Shown here one piece after another: positions 16,262 to 23,864 of a stretch of DNA of 48,673 nt (position 1 is the stretch's first letter; each line of letters opens with the position of its first letter). The position numbers were made by a program, and so were the translations under genes. The notes below the pieces were generated by a model. That model was given only the letters and a program-made list of their open reading frames with translations, had not been told where the DNA came from and ran no database searches. This stretch comes from Erysipelotrichaceae bacterium (GTDB taxonomy: Bacteria; Bacillota_I; Bacilli_A; Erysipelotrichales; Erysipelotrichaceae): the NCBI GenBank assembly GCA_017459795.1, contig JAFUCG010000012.1:1-48673 (forward strand), given 5' to 3'.

Positions 16262-17065
16262 ATGACAGAGAAATTTGAAAGACATTTGAGAGATCAGAAT
16301 CTCTCAGAAAACACAATCTCATCGTATCTGTTCGCTGTAAGGCAATACAACGATCAGTATGGTGATGTATCCCAGAAAAATCTGAGATCATACAAGGTAT
16401 GGTTGATCGAAAACTATAAGCCTAAAACAGTTAATCTCAGGCTTAGGGCGATCAACTGCTATCTTGAAAGCATCGGCAAAGAAAAATGGAAAATGCCGTT
16501 TGTCCGTGTCCAGCAGAAAGCTTTTCTGGAGAACGTAATCAGTGAGGCTGACTATGAATACTTCAAGAAATGCCTAAAGCGTGACGGGGAAATGTTTTGG
16601 TATTTTGTGATTCGCTTCCTTGCAGCAACCGGAGCCCGTGTAAGTGAGCTTATACAAATCAAAGTGGAGCATATCAAGTTGGGTCATCTGGACCTATACT
16701 CCAAAGGAGGTAAGCTCCGAAGGATCTACATTCCGAAATCATTACAGGAAGAAGCCCTGTCATGGCTGGCAGATAAACAGCAAGACAGCGGCTTCATTTT
16801 TTTAAACAAGTATGGTCAGAGAATCACTACCCGAGGTATATCCGGGCAACTGAAAAAGCTAGCCGCAAAATACGACATCAACTCCGCCGTTGTATATCCG
16901 CATTCTTTCAGGCACAGATTTGCCAAAAGCTTTTTGGATCGCTGCAATGATATTGCTTTCCTGGCGGATCTTATGGGGCACGAAAGTATAGAAACAACCA
17001 GAATCTATCTCAGAAAAACCTCAACTGAGCAGAGAGAAATCGTCGATAAAATCATCAACTGGTAA
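16262..17065 (+). CDS. Tyrosine recombinase of the hsdS shuffling locus
   Basis: The ATG at 16262 follows AAAGGAGGT, so the upstream frame to 16235 was not used. The 267-residue protein is a compact XerC/D-like recombinase. It has a SAM-like N-terminal domain (residues 1-90) and a catalytic domain with Arg126 (ATGARVSEL), a Lys in SKGGKLRR, His214-x-x-Arg217 (HSFRHRF), His240 (LMGHESI) and nucleophile Tyr249. All catalytic residues are present. It sits between two hsdS copies in opposite orientation, like the recombinases of invertible Type I loci in streptococci and Bacteroides. It differs strongly in size and sequence from the element integrase, so its substrate is most likely the hsdS repeats. 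Confidence 0.92.
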   Translation: MTEKFERHLRDQNLSENTISSYLFAVRQYNDQYGDVSQKNLRSYKVWLIENYKPKTVNLRLRAINCYLESIGKEKWKMPFVRVQQKAFLENVISEADYEYFKKCLKRDGEMFWYFVIRFLAATGARVSELIQIKVEHIKLGHLDLYSKGGKLRRIYIPKSLQEEALSWLADKQQDSGFIFLNKYGQRITTRGISGQLKKLAAKYDINSAVVYPHSFRHRFAKSFLDRCNDIAFLADLMGHESIETTRIYLRKTSTEQREIVDKIINW

Positions 17066-17072
17066 AATAATA

Positions 17073-17100
17073 GCGGTATGCATATCATCGTGCATACCGC
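17073..17100. terminator. Bidirectional terminator between recombinase and silent hsdS
   Basis: GCGGTATGCA (17073-17082) pairs perfectly with TGCATACCGC (17091-17100), with an 8-base loop. It separates the convergent recombinase gene and the silent hsdS cassette, whose stop codon is at 17106. T-tracts are short on both sides. Confidence 0.6.
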
Positions 17101-17661
17101 AAGCTTTATAGTCTGTCACAATATGGGAACAATCTCTCAACTGCTTCAACAATTCTATACTGTTCTTCAGCCGGAGGAACGGGAAATAGAATCTGATGTA
17201 AAGCATTAGACGATAATCCTTGTATACCAATACCTTTTCCGCCTATCATTCCTGTCTTTTTATAAAAGTAGAATAGGTAGTAGAAATACTTGATGCATAT
17301 TTCAACGTATGGTCTCAGTCTATGAATGTGATTCTGAATTCTCATATCATAGCCATAATTCCATATCGCAGCTCGGCCTATATCTCCTCCCTCACACACA
17401 AGAAGATCACCGGTTTCCACAGTACACTTATCTATTTCTGCATCAGTGAAATACATTGAACGAAGTTTTCCTAATTCGAACCTGTTCCAGTATAGATTAG
17501 AAGTTGTGATATATTCGAGCAATTCACCCGATTGGTTAGAACTATTAAGGGCCTTGCCTGTATTGTGTTGGAATATTTCTCCAAGCCTACACCAGCACCA
17601 CGAATCTGGTATCTCGAACGGTATTTCTTCTTCAATACATTGTTCAACATTACACAACTTC

Positions 17662-17699
17662 TCATAATGAGAATTATCCCTTCTGAAAATGACGGATTC
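17662..17699 (-). repeat. Inverted copy of site B (silent hsdS)
   Basis: The reverse complement is identical to 15101-15138. Its downstream part, 17655-17673, also matches site C (15706-15724) for 19 bases, so this copy can pair with either forward site. Confidence 0.75.
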
Positions 17700-18488
17700 G
17701 TTCTTATCACGCTTAATCTTACCTTCCTTAATCAAACGTTCTTTTTCGGTATGAATCTTCTCCAGAAGCACAGCAGCAGGCTCATCGCTTGGATCTTGCG
17801 GAACAAGTTTACCCTGAACAGCTAACTGAAGAATTGATTTCTTGAGTTGCTCAGGGAAGGTGTCGTTTAATTCTGATAGTTTTCCCTCGATTAGTCCATA
17901 GGATAAAATATGCGGTAGTAACGATTCTAACCTATCAACTATTCTCCTCATTTCATTCTTTGGAGGAATAGGAACTGGAAGATTCATTAGCAGTTCCCTA
18001 GATAAGTTGTAAAATGCCTGCCCAGATTTATGAGTAATATTTCTACAATTATCACGATGATGCTTTGCAGCAAAAGCGTATAGAAGGTACCTGGAAACGA
18101 CGTCATCATTGAACAAAGGTAGTAACATAAGGACAAATCCACCGACCACGGTGTTGTTATAGTTTTGATCGATCAGGGCAATTTTGCCAATATGTTCTAG
18201 ACTACTCACAGCAGGTGTGATCATATAGTTTTTACGAAGATATAGTTCCGGTTTTACAAATTCGGCAGATATAAATACGTCGTCATTTTTGAAGGAATAG
18301 TTTTCATCACCAATATTCCCGCCTCTTAGCACTCTTACCATTGAATCGGACTTTTTATTAAGAGATTCTTTCTTATACGCAAGACCTGACATATTTGTGA
18401 ACAGATCACCAACCCTGCACCATTCCCATGATTCGGGAATCTCATATGGGGCTTTGTCTGCAATACTAACAGGTTCTTTATTTCCTAC

Positions 18489-18509
18489 TTTCTCATAAGG
18501 AGTATTATC
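18489..18509 (-). repeat. Inverted copy of site A (silent hsdS)
   Basis: This is an exact reverse complement of 14300-14320. It lies at the upstream border of the silent first recognition domain, where homology to the active hsdS begins. Confidence 0.75.
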
Positions 18510-18658
18510 AGAACAATCATTATGTTGTGAAAGAAAAGGGCGACCAAATAAAAGATTTTATCATAATAATACGACCGTTTTTGCGCCCAAAAAGTGTATA
18601 ATGATAACTGCACTGTTCAGGACGTTTTTGCAATCAGCTTGCTGGTTGTCATGAGCGG

Positions 18659-18693
18659 TTGCGACCCTGAAAGGTCGTAAACCCTTATCCTGC
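18659..18693 (+). other. Candidate oriT with MOB-P-type nick motif
   Basis: TTGCGACC (18659-18666) pairs with GGTCGTAA (18673-18680), with one G-T pair. Five bases later comes TATCCTG|C (18686-18693). YATCCTG/Y is the nick-site consensus of IncP-like (MOB-P) transfer origins, where an inverted repeat lies just upstream. A second small hairpin lies at 18631-18648. The next gene encodes a possible oriT-binding protein. No relaxase gene exists in the element, so transfer would need one supplied by another element. The 18558-18778 gap is otherwise empty. Confidence 0.5.
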
Positions 18694-18778
18694 TCCATAC
18701 GAAAAATCTCACTCCCATTTGGAACCATCTATAATGAAATGCCTGATTGAAGGGGCGATATCAAAGGATGGTGATGAA

Positions 18779-19303
18779 ATGCCAAATGATGCTGTTGAAC
18801 GCAAGTTCTATCTGACACCGGCGAATGTGGAGTACATTGAACAGGAGAAGAAAGTACGTGGTCTTCCATATAGTTATACAGTCAATGCTGCACTCGATGC
18901 AGTAAGGATGAAGAAGATAACTGACAGAGCCAGTGAAATGCTTGGGCCAGCAAATGAAAGGCTGGATCTTCTGCAGAATAATCAAAGGTATATAATTAAA
19001 GCTCTTAATGCGATTTACAGGACATCAAACTATGCCAGCAGACTGATCAATAACGGATTGCCGGTAGTAAAGATTAACGATAATAACATTGTAAAGGCTG
19101 ATAAGTCATTAAAGGATGCTGCCAGGAAGAAAACCATGGATGATTATTCTAAGCTGAGAACACTTGAACTCATCAGTGAAGACTTCATGGAAGAGTATCC
19201 GGATGATACTAATAATGAAATGTATCAATATACTGCTTACATTGAACCCGGGGATTTGAGCGAGAATAAAAAAACAAACTATGATATCTATCCTTTCAAC
19301 TGA
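18779..19303 (+). CDS. Possible RHH-type DNA-binding / mobilisation accessory protein
   Basis: The ATG at 18779 follows AAAGGATGG; a longer frame to 18719 has no ribosome-binding site. The 174 residues begin NDAVERKFYLTPANVEYIEQ and continue KVRGLPYSYTVNAALDAVRM. This resembles the strand-helix-helix arrangement of ribbon-helix-helix proteins, including MobC/TraJ-like oriT-binding proteins. The rest is helical and acidic without a recognised domain. The gene lies 86 bases after the candidate oriT, as in many mobilisable plasmids. A plasmid copy-control or partition role is an alternative. Confidence 0.5.
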   Translation: MPNDAVERKFYLTPANVEYIEQEKKVRGLPYSYTVNAALDAVRMKKITDRASEMLGPANERLDLLQNNQRYIIKALNAIYRTSNYASRLINNGLPVVKINDNNIVKADKSLKDAARKKTMDDYSKLRTLELISEDFMEEYPDDTNNEMYQYTAYIEPGDLSENKKTNYDIYPFN

Positions 19304-19323
19304 GATAATGAAAAGGAGAGTAA

Positions 19324-19503
19324 ATGGACAGCGAGATTACAACACTATCTGAAGATGAAATTGAAAAGTTCAACAAGAAGATGAAGGAAATGAAGAATTA
19401 CCTGGATAAGTTAGCTGAGAAGAGTAATTATGATCTTCCGGTCATGATCATGATTCAAAATAGTCTATCAGACATCCTGGATGACTACATTCCTATCGGA
19501 TAA
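19324..19503 (+). CDS. Small acidic/coiled hypothetical protein (59 residues)
   Basis: This short frame has AAAAGGAGAG 4 bases before its ATG and follows the previous gene by 20 bases, so it is likely in the same operon. It reads MDSEITTLSEDEIEKFNKKM and continues with KEMKNYLDKLAEKSNYDLPV, then a hydrophobic-acidic end (MIMIQNSLSDILDDYIPIG). A single amphipathic helix or coiled coil is likely. I do not recognise a family. Confidence 0.6.
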   Translation: MDSEITTLSEDEIEKFNKKMKEMKNYLDKLAEKSNYDLPVMIMIQNSLSDILDDYIPIG

Positions 19504-19510
19504 TGATGAC

Positions 19511-19529
19511 GGAGCATAATTTATGCTCC
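19511..19529. terminator. Palindrome after the last element gene
   Basis: GGAGCATAA and TTATGCTCC form a near-perfect palindrome with one central base. It lies 8 bases after the final stop codon and just before the right-end repeats. It lacks a T-tract, so it may be a protein-binding palindrome rather than a terminator. Its right arm ATGCTCC copies the tRNA-Ala acceptor end. Confidence 0.4.
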
Positions 19530-19539
19530 GCTATCTAAG

Positions 19540-19603
19540 CGGGGGTCAAAACAGCTTATTTTGCAGAAAAAATGAAGGTGTGGGGTCAAATCGTGGGGTC
19601 AAA
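19540..19603 (+). repeat. Right-end GTGGGGTCAAA repeat array
   Basis: Exact copies start at 19580 and 19593, and a variant (CGGGGGTCAAA) starts at 19540. They have the same orientation as the left-end array, consistent with integrase or accessory-protein arm sites at both ends. Confidence 0.7.
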
Positions 19604-19611
19604 ATTTTCTG

Positions 19612-19640
19612 AAAGTGTCAAAAACCCTTATAAATAAAGG
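19612..19640 (+). repeat. Right copy of the 29-bp element-end repeat
   Basis: Identical to 1717-1745 over 29 bases and in the same orientation. It lies 24 bp before the attR core. Confidence 0.75.
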
Positions 19641-19664
19641 GAAAAATGAAATTATACTAGAGCA

Positions 19665-19682
19665 CCCCCTATGCTCCACCAT
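19665..19682 (+). repeat. attR core of the integrated element
   Basis: An exact copy of 1656-1673 (the tRNA-Ala 3' end). The following TGTACAAGATC and a strong terminator are probably the original chromosome sequence downstream of the tRNA pair. Confidence 0.88.
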
Positions 19683-19693
19683 GTACAAGATCA

Positions 19694-19716
19694 GAGGTCG
19701 AAAAGACCTCTTTTTT
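19694..19716 (+). terminator. Displaced original terminator of the tRNA pair
   Basis: GAGGTC (19694-19699) pairs with GACCTC (19705-19710) around GAAAA and is followed by TTTTTT. Before integration it would have stood about 20 bases after tRNA-Ala. Confidence 0.85.
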
Positions 19717-19774
19717 GCGCAAAAAAGCCTTATTATAAAGGTTTTTTGACATTTTGCCATATCTAATATCGCGA

Positions 19775-19810
19775 AAAATAGGCACGATACCTGGTTTGTT
19801 TATCGTGCCT
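19775..19810 (-). terminator. Minus-strand terminator
   Basis: AGGCACGATA (19780-19789) pairs perfectly with TATCGTGCCT (19801-19810). On the minus strand the hairpin is followed by ATTTTTC. It lies 10 bases after the stop of the small frame 19821-19952. Confidence 0.75.
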
Positions 19811-19820
19811 GATAGTTTAA

Positions 19821-19952
19821 TCATCCATGTCCATAAGTTAGCGTTTCCCATTGACCGGGCTCTATCTGAACCATGCTCCACTTCCATTGATATGTACCGC
19901 TTCTCCATCCTGATATGTTAAATGGTGGGGAGTATAGTATTAGTGAAATCAT
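19821..19952 (-). pseudogene. Possible 3' remnant of a lost gene
   Basis: A minus-strand frame of 43 codons ends at TGA 19821 and is followed at once by a strong terminator. It contains a dense, protein-like run of aromatic residues (YQWKWSMVQIEPGQWETLTY). No ribosome-binding site precedes its first ATG (19952), and the frame overlaps the esterase promoter region. The best reading is the last exon-like remnant of a deleted gene whose terminator survives. The longer overlapping frame 19669-19908 runs through the terminator and attR and is not real. Confidence 0.3.
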
Positions 19953-19953
19953 A

Positions 19954-20059
19954 TGATACAAATTCTCTTTCAATGTCTCATTTTGTTTATAATACTTTTT
20001 TTAAAAAGAGTCTACTGATACAATTGTCTCACAACAATAAAGTTGATGGAGGATTCCAA
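19954..20059 (+). promoter_or_regulatory. TetR-type operators, promoter and RBS stranded by IS21
   Basis: TGATACA at 19954 and TGTCTCA ending at 19980 repeat the pattern found upstream of the TetR gene (25398-25425). TGATACAATTGTCTCA at 20016-20031 is a near-perfect palindrome shared in type with 25431-25449. A TATAAT box lies at 19988-19993, between the operators. GGAGG at about 20048 precedes ATG 20060. This is a full control region for the esterase gene that now restarts at 22746 beyond the IS. Confidence 0.75.
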
Positions 20060-20091
20060 ATGAAGCAGAAAAAGAGGAACAACATGAAAAC
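20060..20091 (+). pseudogene. Original 5' codons of the esterase gene, cut off by IS21
   Basis: ATG at 20060 after GGAGG encodes MKQKKRNNMK before the IS begins at 20092. Joined to the sequence after the IS (with one target-site copy removed) the frame continues as ...NNMKTVFIVIG, the basic start and membrane anchor of the esterase. So the original protein most likely began here. Confidence 0.75.
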
Positions 20092-20343
20092 TGATTATTC
20101 CGGTGTAACTTTACCACCAAATAGCGCAGCCAGTTTACCATGATTCCGGAGGCACTTTACCAGCATTCCGGAGAAAACTTTACCACCTTGGTTAGTACAG
20201 TAGCGTAGCCTAAAAACAAAGGAAGAGTACGGGAAACCTTGGTGTCCCGCCACCCCTCAGTAGAGATAATAACAGTAACCTTCTTTATAATGTAAGAGAT
20301 AGTAACGACTATCATACTTGCATGATAAAGGAGGTATTTTTTA

Positions 20344-21876
20344 ATGAGCAAGTACAAAGAGATCCTGCGATACCACGTCACTGGTTTATCGCAGAGGGAG
20401 ATTCAGAAGGTAACTGGAATATCCAGGCCAACCATCTCCCGTGTAGTAACAGCTTTCAGTAAGAAGAGCTTGAAATGGAAGGAGGTGAGAGAGTTAAGTG
20501 AAGATGAAATCGGTTCAAAGCTGTTTGAGAAGACTCAGGAAACAGACAGTGTTATCTACGAGTATCCGGATTATGAACAGATGACTGTAGAACTTGCGAA
20601 ACCTGGTGTCACAAAGAAGCTTCTCTGGCAGGAGTATGTCGAGACATGTCAGTTAAGCGGCACAATACCACTTCAGTATTCGCAATTTTGCGATCGTTTC
20701 ATTAAGCACCTGAACACAGAAAAAGCCACGATGCATCTGAACCACAAACCTGGAGAAGCCATTGAAGTTGACTGGGCAGGAACGACGGTGCCTATCGTCA
20801 ATCCTGATACAGGTGAAGTCAGTAAAGCTTATTTGTTTGTCGCAACATTACCCTTCAGTCAGAAAAGTTATGTTGAGCTGACTTCAGACATGAAGGAAGA
20901 AAATTGGATCATGGCTCATGTAGGAATGTTTGAATACATAGGCGGGATACCAAAGATTATCATCTGTGATAATCTGAAGACCGGTGTTATCAAGCATCCT
21001 AAAAACGGTGAAATCATTCTTAATAACAGTTATCAGGAGCTGGCAGATTATTATGATGTAGCGATACTACCTGCCGGAGTAAGGAAACCGAAGGAAAAGC
21101 CAAGTGCAGAAGGAACTGTCGGTAAGGTAACTACATCAATACTGGCAAAACACCGCAATGAAGTCTTCTATAGTGTCTACGAGGCTAATCAGGCTTTTAA
21201 AAGGGATCTGGAACTGTTTAACAGCGCCCCGTTTCAGAAAAGACAGGGATCCAGGAATACTGTATTTGAAGAAATGGAAAAGCCACTGTTAAGGCCATTG
21301 CCTAAGGAAAGTTACGAGTATGGTGTATGGAAAGTGGCTACAGTGCAGTATAATTATCACATTTCAGTAGATAAAATGTATTATTCAGTGCCATATAAGT
21401 ACATCAAGGAAAAGGTTGATGTACGAATAACCAGAAGATTCATAGAGATCTACTATGATCATCAGAGAATAGCCAGTCACAGGAAGCTGTATGGACACGA
21501 AGGACAGTATTCCACCAACGAGGAACATATGCCAGAGAAACATCAGAAATACAGCGAGTGGGACAGAGATCGATTTGTCAAATGGGCAAATAAAATAGGT
21601 CCCAATACAGAAACTGTAATTGCGAACCTGTTAGACAGTTATTCACTTGAGCAGCAGGGATATAATGGCGCCAGAGCGATTTTAAAGATGGCAGATACTT
21701 ATTCACCGCAAGAATTAGAAATTGCCTGCATTAAAGCGCTTCAGCTTACCAGAACACCCCGCTATAAACATATTAAGTTAATGATCGAGCGCGTTCAAGA
21801 TGATAATAAAACAGAAACTGATGACAATGAAGGCGCAATTATAAGAGGCGCAGACTACTACAGAAAGGGAAATTAA
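20344..21876 (+). CDS. istA: IS21 transposase IstA
   Basis: The 510-residue protein has an N-terminal HTH (LSQREIQKVTGISRPTISRVV, residues 14-34). A DDE catalytic core follows: EVDWAGTTVP near 140, ICDNLKTG near 210 and the glutamate of KPKEKPSAEGTVGK near 257. The C-terminal beta domain (YNYHISVDKMYYSVPYKY) is typical of IstA. GGAGG precedes the ATG by 8 bases. It catalyses strand transfer of IS21 circles or ends together with the IstB ATPase, whose gene starts one base after its stop. Confidence 0.96.
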   Translation: MSKYKEILRYHVTGLSQREIQKVTGISRPTISRVVTAFSKKSLKWKEVRELSEDEIGSKLFEKTQETDSVIYEYPDYEQMTVELAKPGVTKKLLWQEYVETCQLSGTIPLQYSQFCDRFIKHLNTEKATMHLNHKPGEAIEVDWAGTTVPIVNPDTGEVSKAYLFVATLPFSQKSYVELTSDMKEENWIMAHVGMFEYIGGIPKIIICDNLKTGVIKHPKNGEIILNNSYQELADYYDVAILPAGVRKPKEKPSAEGTVGKVTTSILAKHRNEVFYSVYEANQAFKRDLELFNSAPFQKRQGSRNTVFEEMEKPLLRPLPKESYEYGVWKVATVQYNYHISVDKMYYSVPYKYIKEKVDVRITRRFIEIYYDHQRIASHRKLYGHEGQYSTNEEHMPEKHQKYSEWDRDRFVKWANKIGPNTETVIANLLDSYSLEQQGYNGARAILKMADTYSPQELEIACIKALQLTRTPRYKHIKLMIERVQDDNKTETDDNEGAIIRGADYYRKGN

Positions 21877-21877
21877 T

Positions 21878-22606
21878 ATGAAACAGGATACATATGAAAG
21901 AATGTTAAAACTCCGTTTACCGGCAATGGCACAGGCTTATAAGGAACAGGACGCTGATACAAACATTCAAGCGCTGTCATTTGACCAAAGGCTGGCATTA
22001 TTAGTGGATACAGAATATGATTCACAGGCAAACAATCACATCAGAAGACTGATGGAGAATGCCAGATTGGCTGATAAGAGAGCCAGCATTGAAGATATTA
22101 AATACTACGATGACAGGAAACTTGATAAAGGGCTTCTTCTAACTTTATCCACCAACAGATCCATAGACAAAAAGGAGAATGTTGTGTTGATAGGGGCTAC
22201 CGGATCTGGTAAGACCTACCTGGCTTGTGCATTAGGTAATAGTGCCTGTAAAGATAACAGAAGAACAAGGTACATAAGACTTCCTGATCTACTGGTGGAT
22301 TTCTCTTTAGCAAGAGACACCTTAAAGTATCAGAGCTTACTGAAGTCCTATGCCAGGTATGATATTCTCATTATTGATGAATGGCTTCTAACGCCTCCTA
22401 ATGACCAGGCACAGCAGGATATACTGGAACTTATGGAGAGGCGTTGCGGGCTTAAATCAACAATACTGTGCTCGCAATTTACTCCTGAATCCTGGCATAA
22501 GAGATTAGGCGGTGGAGCTGTAGCAGACGCAATCCTTGACAGAGTTCTGTCCATTTCAACAGTAATCCAAATCAGTGGTGACAAGTCAATGAGAACCCGT
22601 AATTAA
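21878..22606 (+). CDS. istB: IS21 helper ATPase IstB
   Basis: The 242 residues hold an IstB N-terminal helical domain, Walker A GATGSGKTYLA (near 107) and Walker B ILIIDEWLL (near 166), ending in the sensor region (AVADAILDRVLSISTVIQI). The AAA+ protein selects and bends target DNA and recruits IstA. Length is normal. No stop or frameshift is present, so the insertion may still be active. Confidence 0.96.
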   Translation: MKQDTYERMLKLRLPAMAQAYKEQDADTNIQALSFDQRLALLVDTEYDSQANNHIRRLMENARLADKRASIEDIKYYDDRKLDKGLLLTLSTNRSIDKKENVVLIGATGSGKTYLACALGNSACKDNRRTRYIRLPDLLVDFSLARDTLKYQSLLKSYARYDILIIDEWLLTPPNDQAQQDILELMERRCGLKSTILCSQFTPESWHKRLGGGAVADAILDRVLSISTVIQISGDKSMRTRN

Positions 22607-22745
22607 AACAATGAGCTGGTGTGAAAAACATCAGCTCTTTTTAAAAATTCCGGTAAAGTTTACCGGAATGTCAAAGTGGTAAAGTTTCTCCGGATTGGTG
22701 GTAAACCATGTCCGGAACAGTGGTAAAGTTCCGGCCGGAATAATC

Positions 22746-23852
22746 ATGAAAACAGTATTTATTGTAATCGGAATTATTATTTTGCTCGCTGGAGGTATTG
22801 TGTTAGGTATGCTTAAGAGGACTATCTTAGTTAAACAGCCTGAACTGAATGGAACTCCAGAAATTGGGAAATGGTATCGTATCACACCTGAAGGTACTCA
22901 GTCTTCTGATGGTACCGAATGGCATGGACTGATCAGAGTAGGCAAGGAAAACAAGTTGGCCGTTTACTTTTTCGGAGGAGGAGCCAGCATTACAGGCTAC
23001 ACATCAGAGAGAGGCAAGGAGTTCTTTGCGACTCAGGCAGGTATTCAGGATTTTGTTGCACTTGGAGGGATTTCATCTGATTCTGAAGATAATCCGTTCC
23101 ATGACTGGACATTCCTGGTGCTGCCATACGCTACAGGTGATTTTCATTCAGGAACCGGAGAATATCACTATACCAAAGATGGCTCTGAAAAGACCGTATA
23201 TCATACTGGGTATGATAACTATGCAGCTTTTATTGAGATAGCTAAAAAATATGTTGGCAATCCTGATACTTTGCTGGTGACAGGATTCTCCGCCGGTGGA
23301 TTTGGAACATCTTTACTGGCGGATGATGTTATTGAACGCTTCCCAAGTGCAACAAACATTACCGTATGTGTTGACAGTTCCTTATTACTATATGATGGCT
23401 GGCATGAAACAGCCACTAATCTATGGAAATCACCAAAGAAAATATCCGATCGTCTTACCGGCAATAACATTGTATTAGACAGCCTGACAGCTCTTCATCA
23501 GAAGAGAGGCGACAGTGTAAAAATACTGTTTGACTGTTCTTATCGTGATGATACCCTGCAGCAGTATCAGTCTTATATCAGAAATGAAAAGATGGAGAAA
23601 AACAGGGAAAACGGAGATATTTTCCAAAAAGACCTTAAGAAGATGGTCAGTGATCTTCAGAACAATATTCCAAACGTAAGTATTTATATCTGGAATTATA
23701 ATCAGGACAGCAATACCGGTAACACACAGCATACTATTATTTCCAGCAATCTGTTTGATAAGCTGGAAGATGGCATAAGTGTTGGAGAATGGATAATGAA
23801 TGCAATCAATGGTGAAGTTACCAGTCATGGCCTGCATCTGCTTGATGAATAG
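22746..23852 (+). CDS. Pectin-acetylesterase-like hydrolase, membrane-anchored
   Basis: From the ATG at 22746 the protein has 368 residues. An N-terminal membrane anchor (VFIVIGIIILLAGGIVLGML) is followed by a pectinacetylesterase/Notum-type alpha/beta hydrolase: LAVYFFGGGAS (oxyanion region), Ser182 in GFSAGGFG, an Asp in DCSYRDDT, and a His in NTQHTII. The family removes acetyl or longer acyl groups from carbohydrates or proteins. The IS21 lies directly upstream. Its last A plus the target duplicate form the present ATG, while the original start, RBS and promoter are at 19954-20091. A TTG at 22695 in the IS could also start translation. Expression is probably reduced or IS-driven. Confidence 0.8.
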   Translation: MKTVFIVIGIIILLAGGIVLGMLKRTILVKQPELNGTPEIGKWYRITPEGTQSSDGTEWHGLIRVGKENKLAVYFFGGGASITGYTSERGKEFFATQAGIQDFVALGGISSDSEDNPFHDWTFLVLPYATGDFHSGTGEYHYTKDGSEKTVYHTGYDNYAAFIEIAKKYVGNPDTLLVTGFSAGGFGTSLLADDVIERFPSATNITVCVDSSLLLYDGWHETATNLWKSPKKISDRLTGNNIVLDSLTALHQKRGDSVKILFDCSYRDDTLQQYQSYIRNEKMEKNRENGDIFQKDLKKMVSDLQNNIPNVSIYIWNYNQDSNTGNTQHTIISSNLFDKLEDGISVGEWIMNAINGEVTSHGLHLLDE

Positions 23853-23864
23853 AAAAGAGGAAAT

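Larger units (their letters stand above)
17106..18557 (-). pseudogene. Silent inverted hsdS (TRD1' + TRD2')
   Basis: An open frame of 484 codons runs on the minus strand without a ribosome-binding site or start near its beginning; the first ATG (18392) is inside the domain. It starts with the site A copy (18489-18509) encoding DNTPYEK. A different first recognition domain follows (IPESWEWCRVGDLFTNMSGL onward), then the conserved central segment (KKSILQLAVQGKLVPQDPSD-like, about 17860-17720), the site B copy (17662-17699), and a different second domain ending YRIVEAVERLFPYCDRL. It lacks the first conserved N-terminal segment of HsdS, so it is not functional alone but supplies alternative domains by inversion. 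Confidence 0.88.
20092..22746 (+). mobile_element. IS21-family insertion sequence
   Basis: The element is 2,655 bp, with ends TG and CA. The left end TGATTATTCCGG matches the reverse complement of the right end (TGATTATTCCGG) for 12 bases, and inside both the motif ACTTTACCAC follows. Several further copies of ATTCCGG-ACTTTACCA occur in the first 100 and last 110 bases, as is normal for IS21 multiple terminal binding sites. TGAAAAC (20085-20091 and 22747-22753) flanks it as a 7-bp target duplication. It carries istA and istB, both apparently intact. Confidence 0.93.

Noticed and set aside
18392-18557. Start codon ATG 18392 for an expressed second HsdS
   Set aside because: The codon is inside the recognition domain, has no ribosome-binding site, and the conserved N-terminal segment is missing; the locus is a silent cassette.
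19669-19908. Minus-strand 79-residue frame
   Set aside because: It runs through a strong terminator, the displaced tRNA terminator and the attR core, and has no ribosome-binding site.
22695-22745. TTG start inside IS21 for the esterase gene
   Set aside because: It adds 17 residues coded by IS terminal repeats, which cannot belong to the native protein; kept only as a possible hybrid start.
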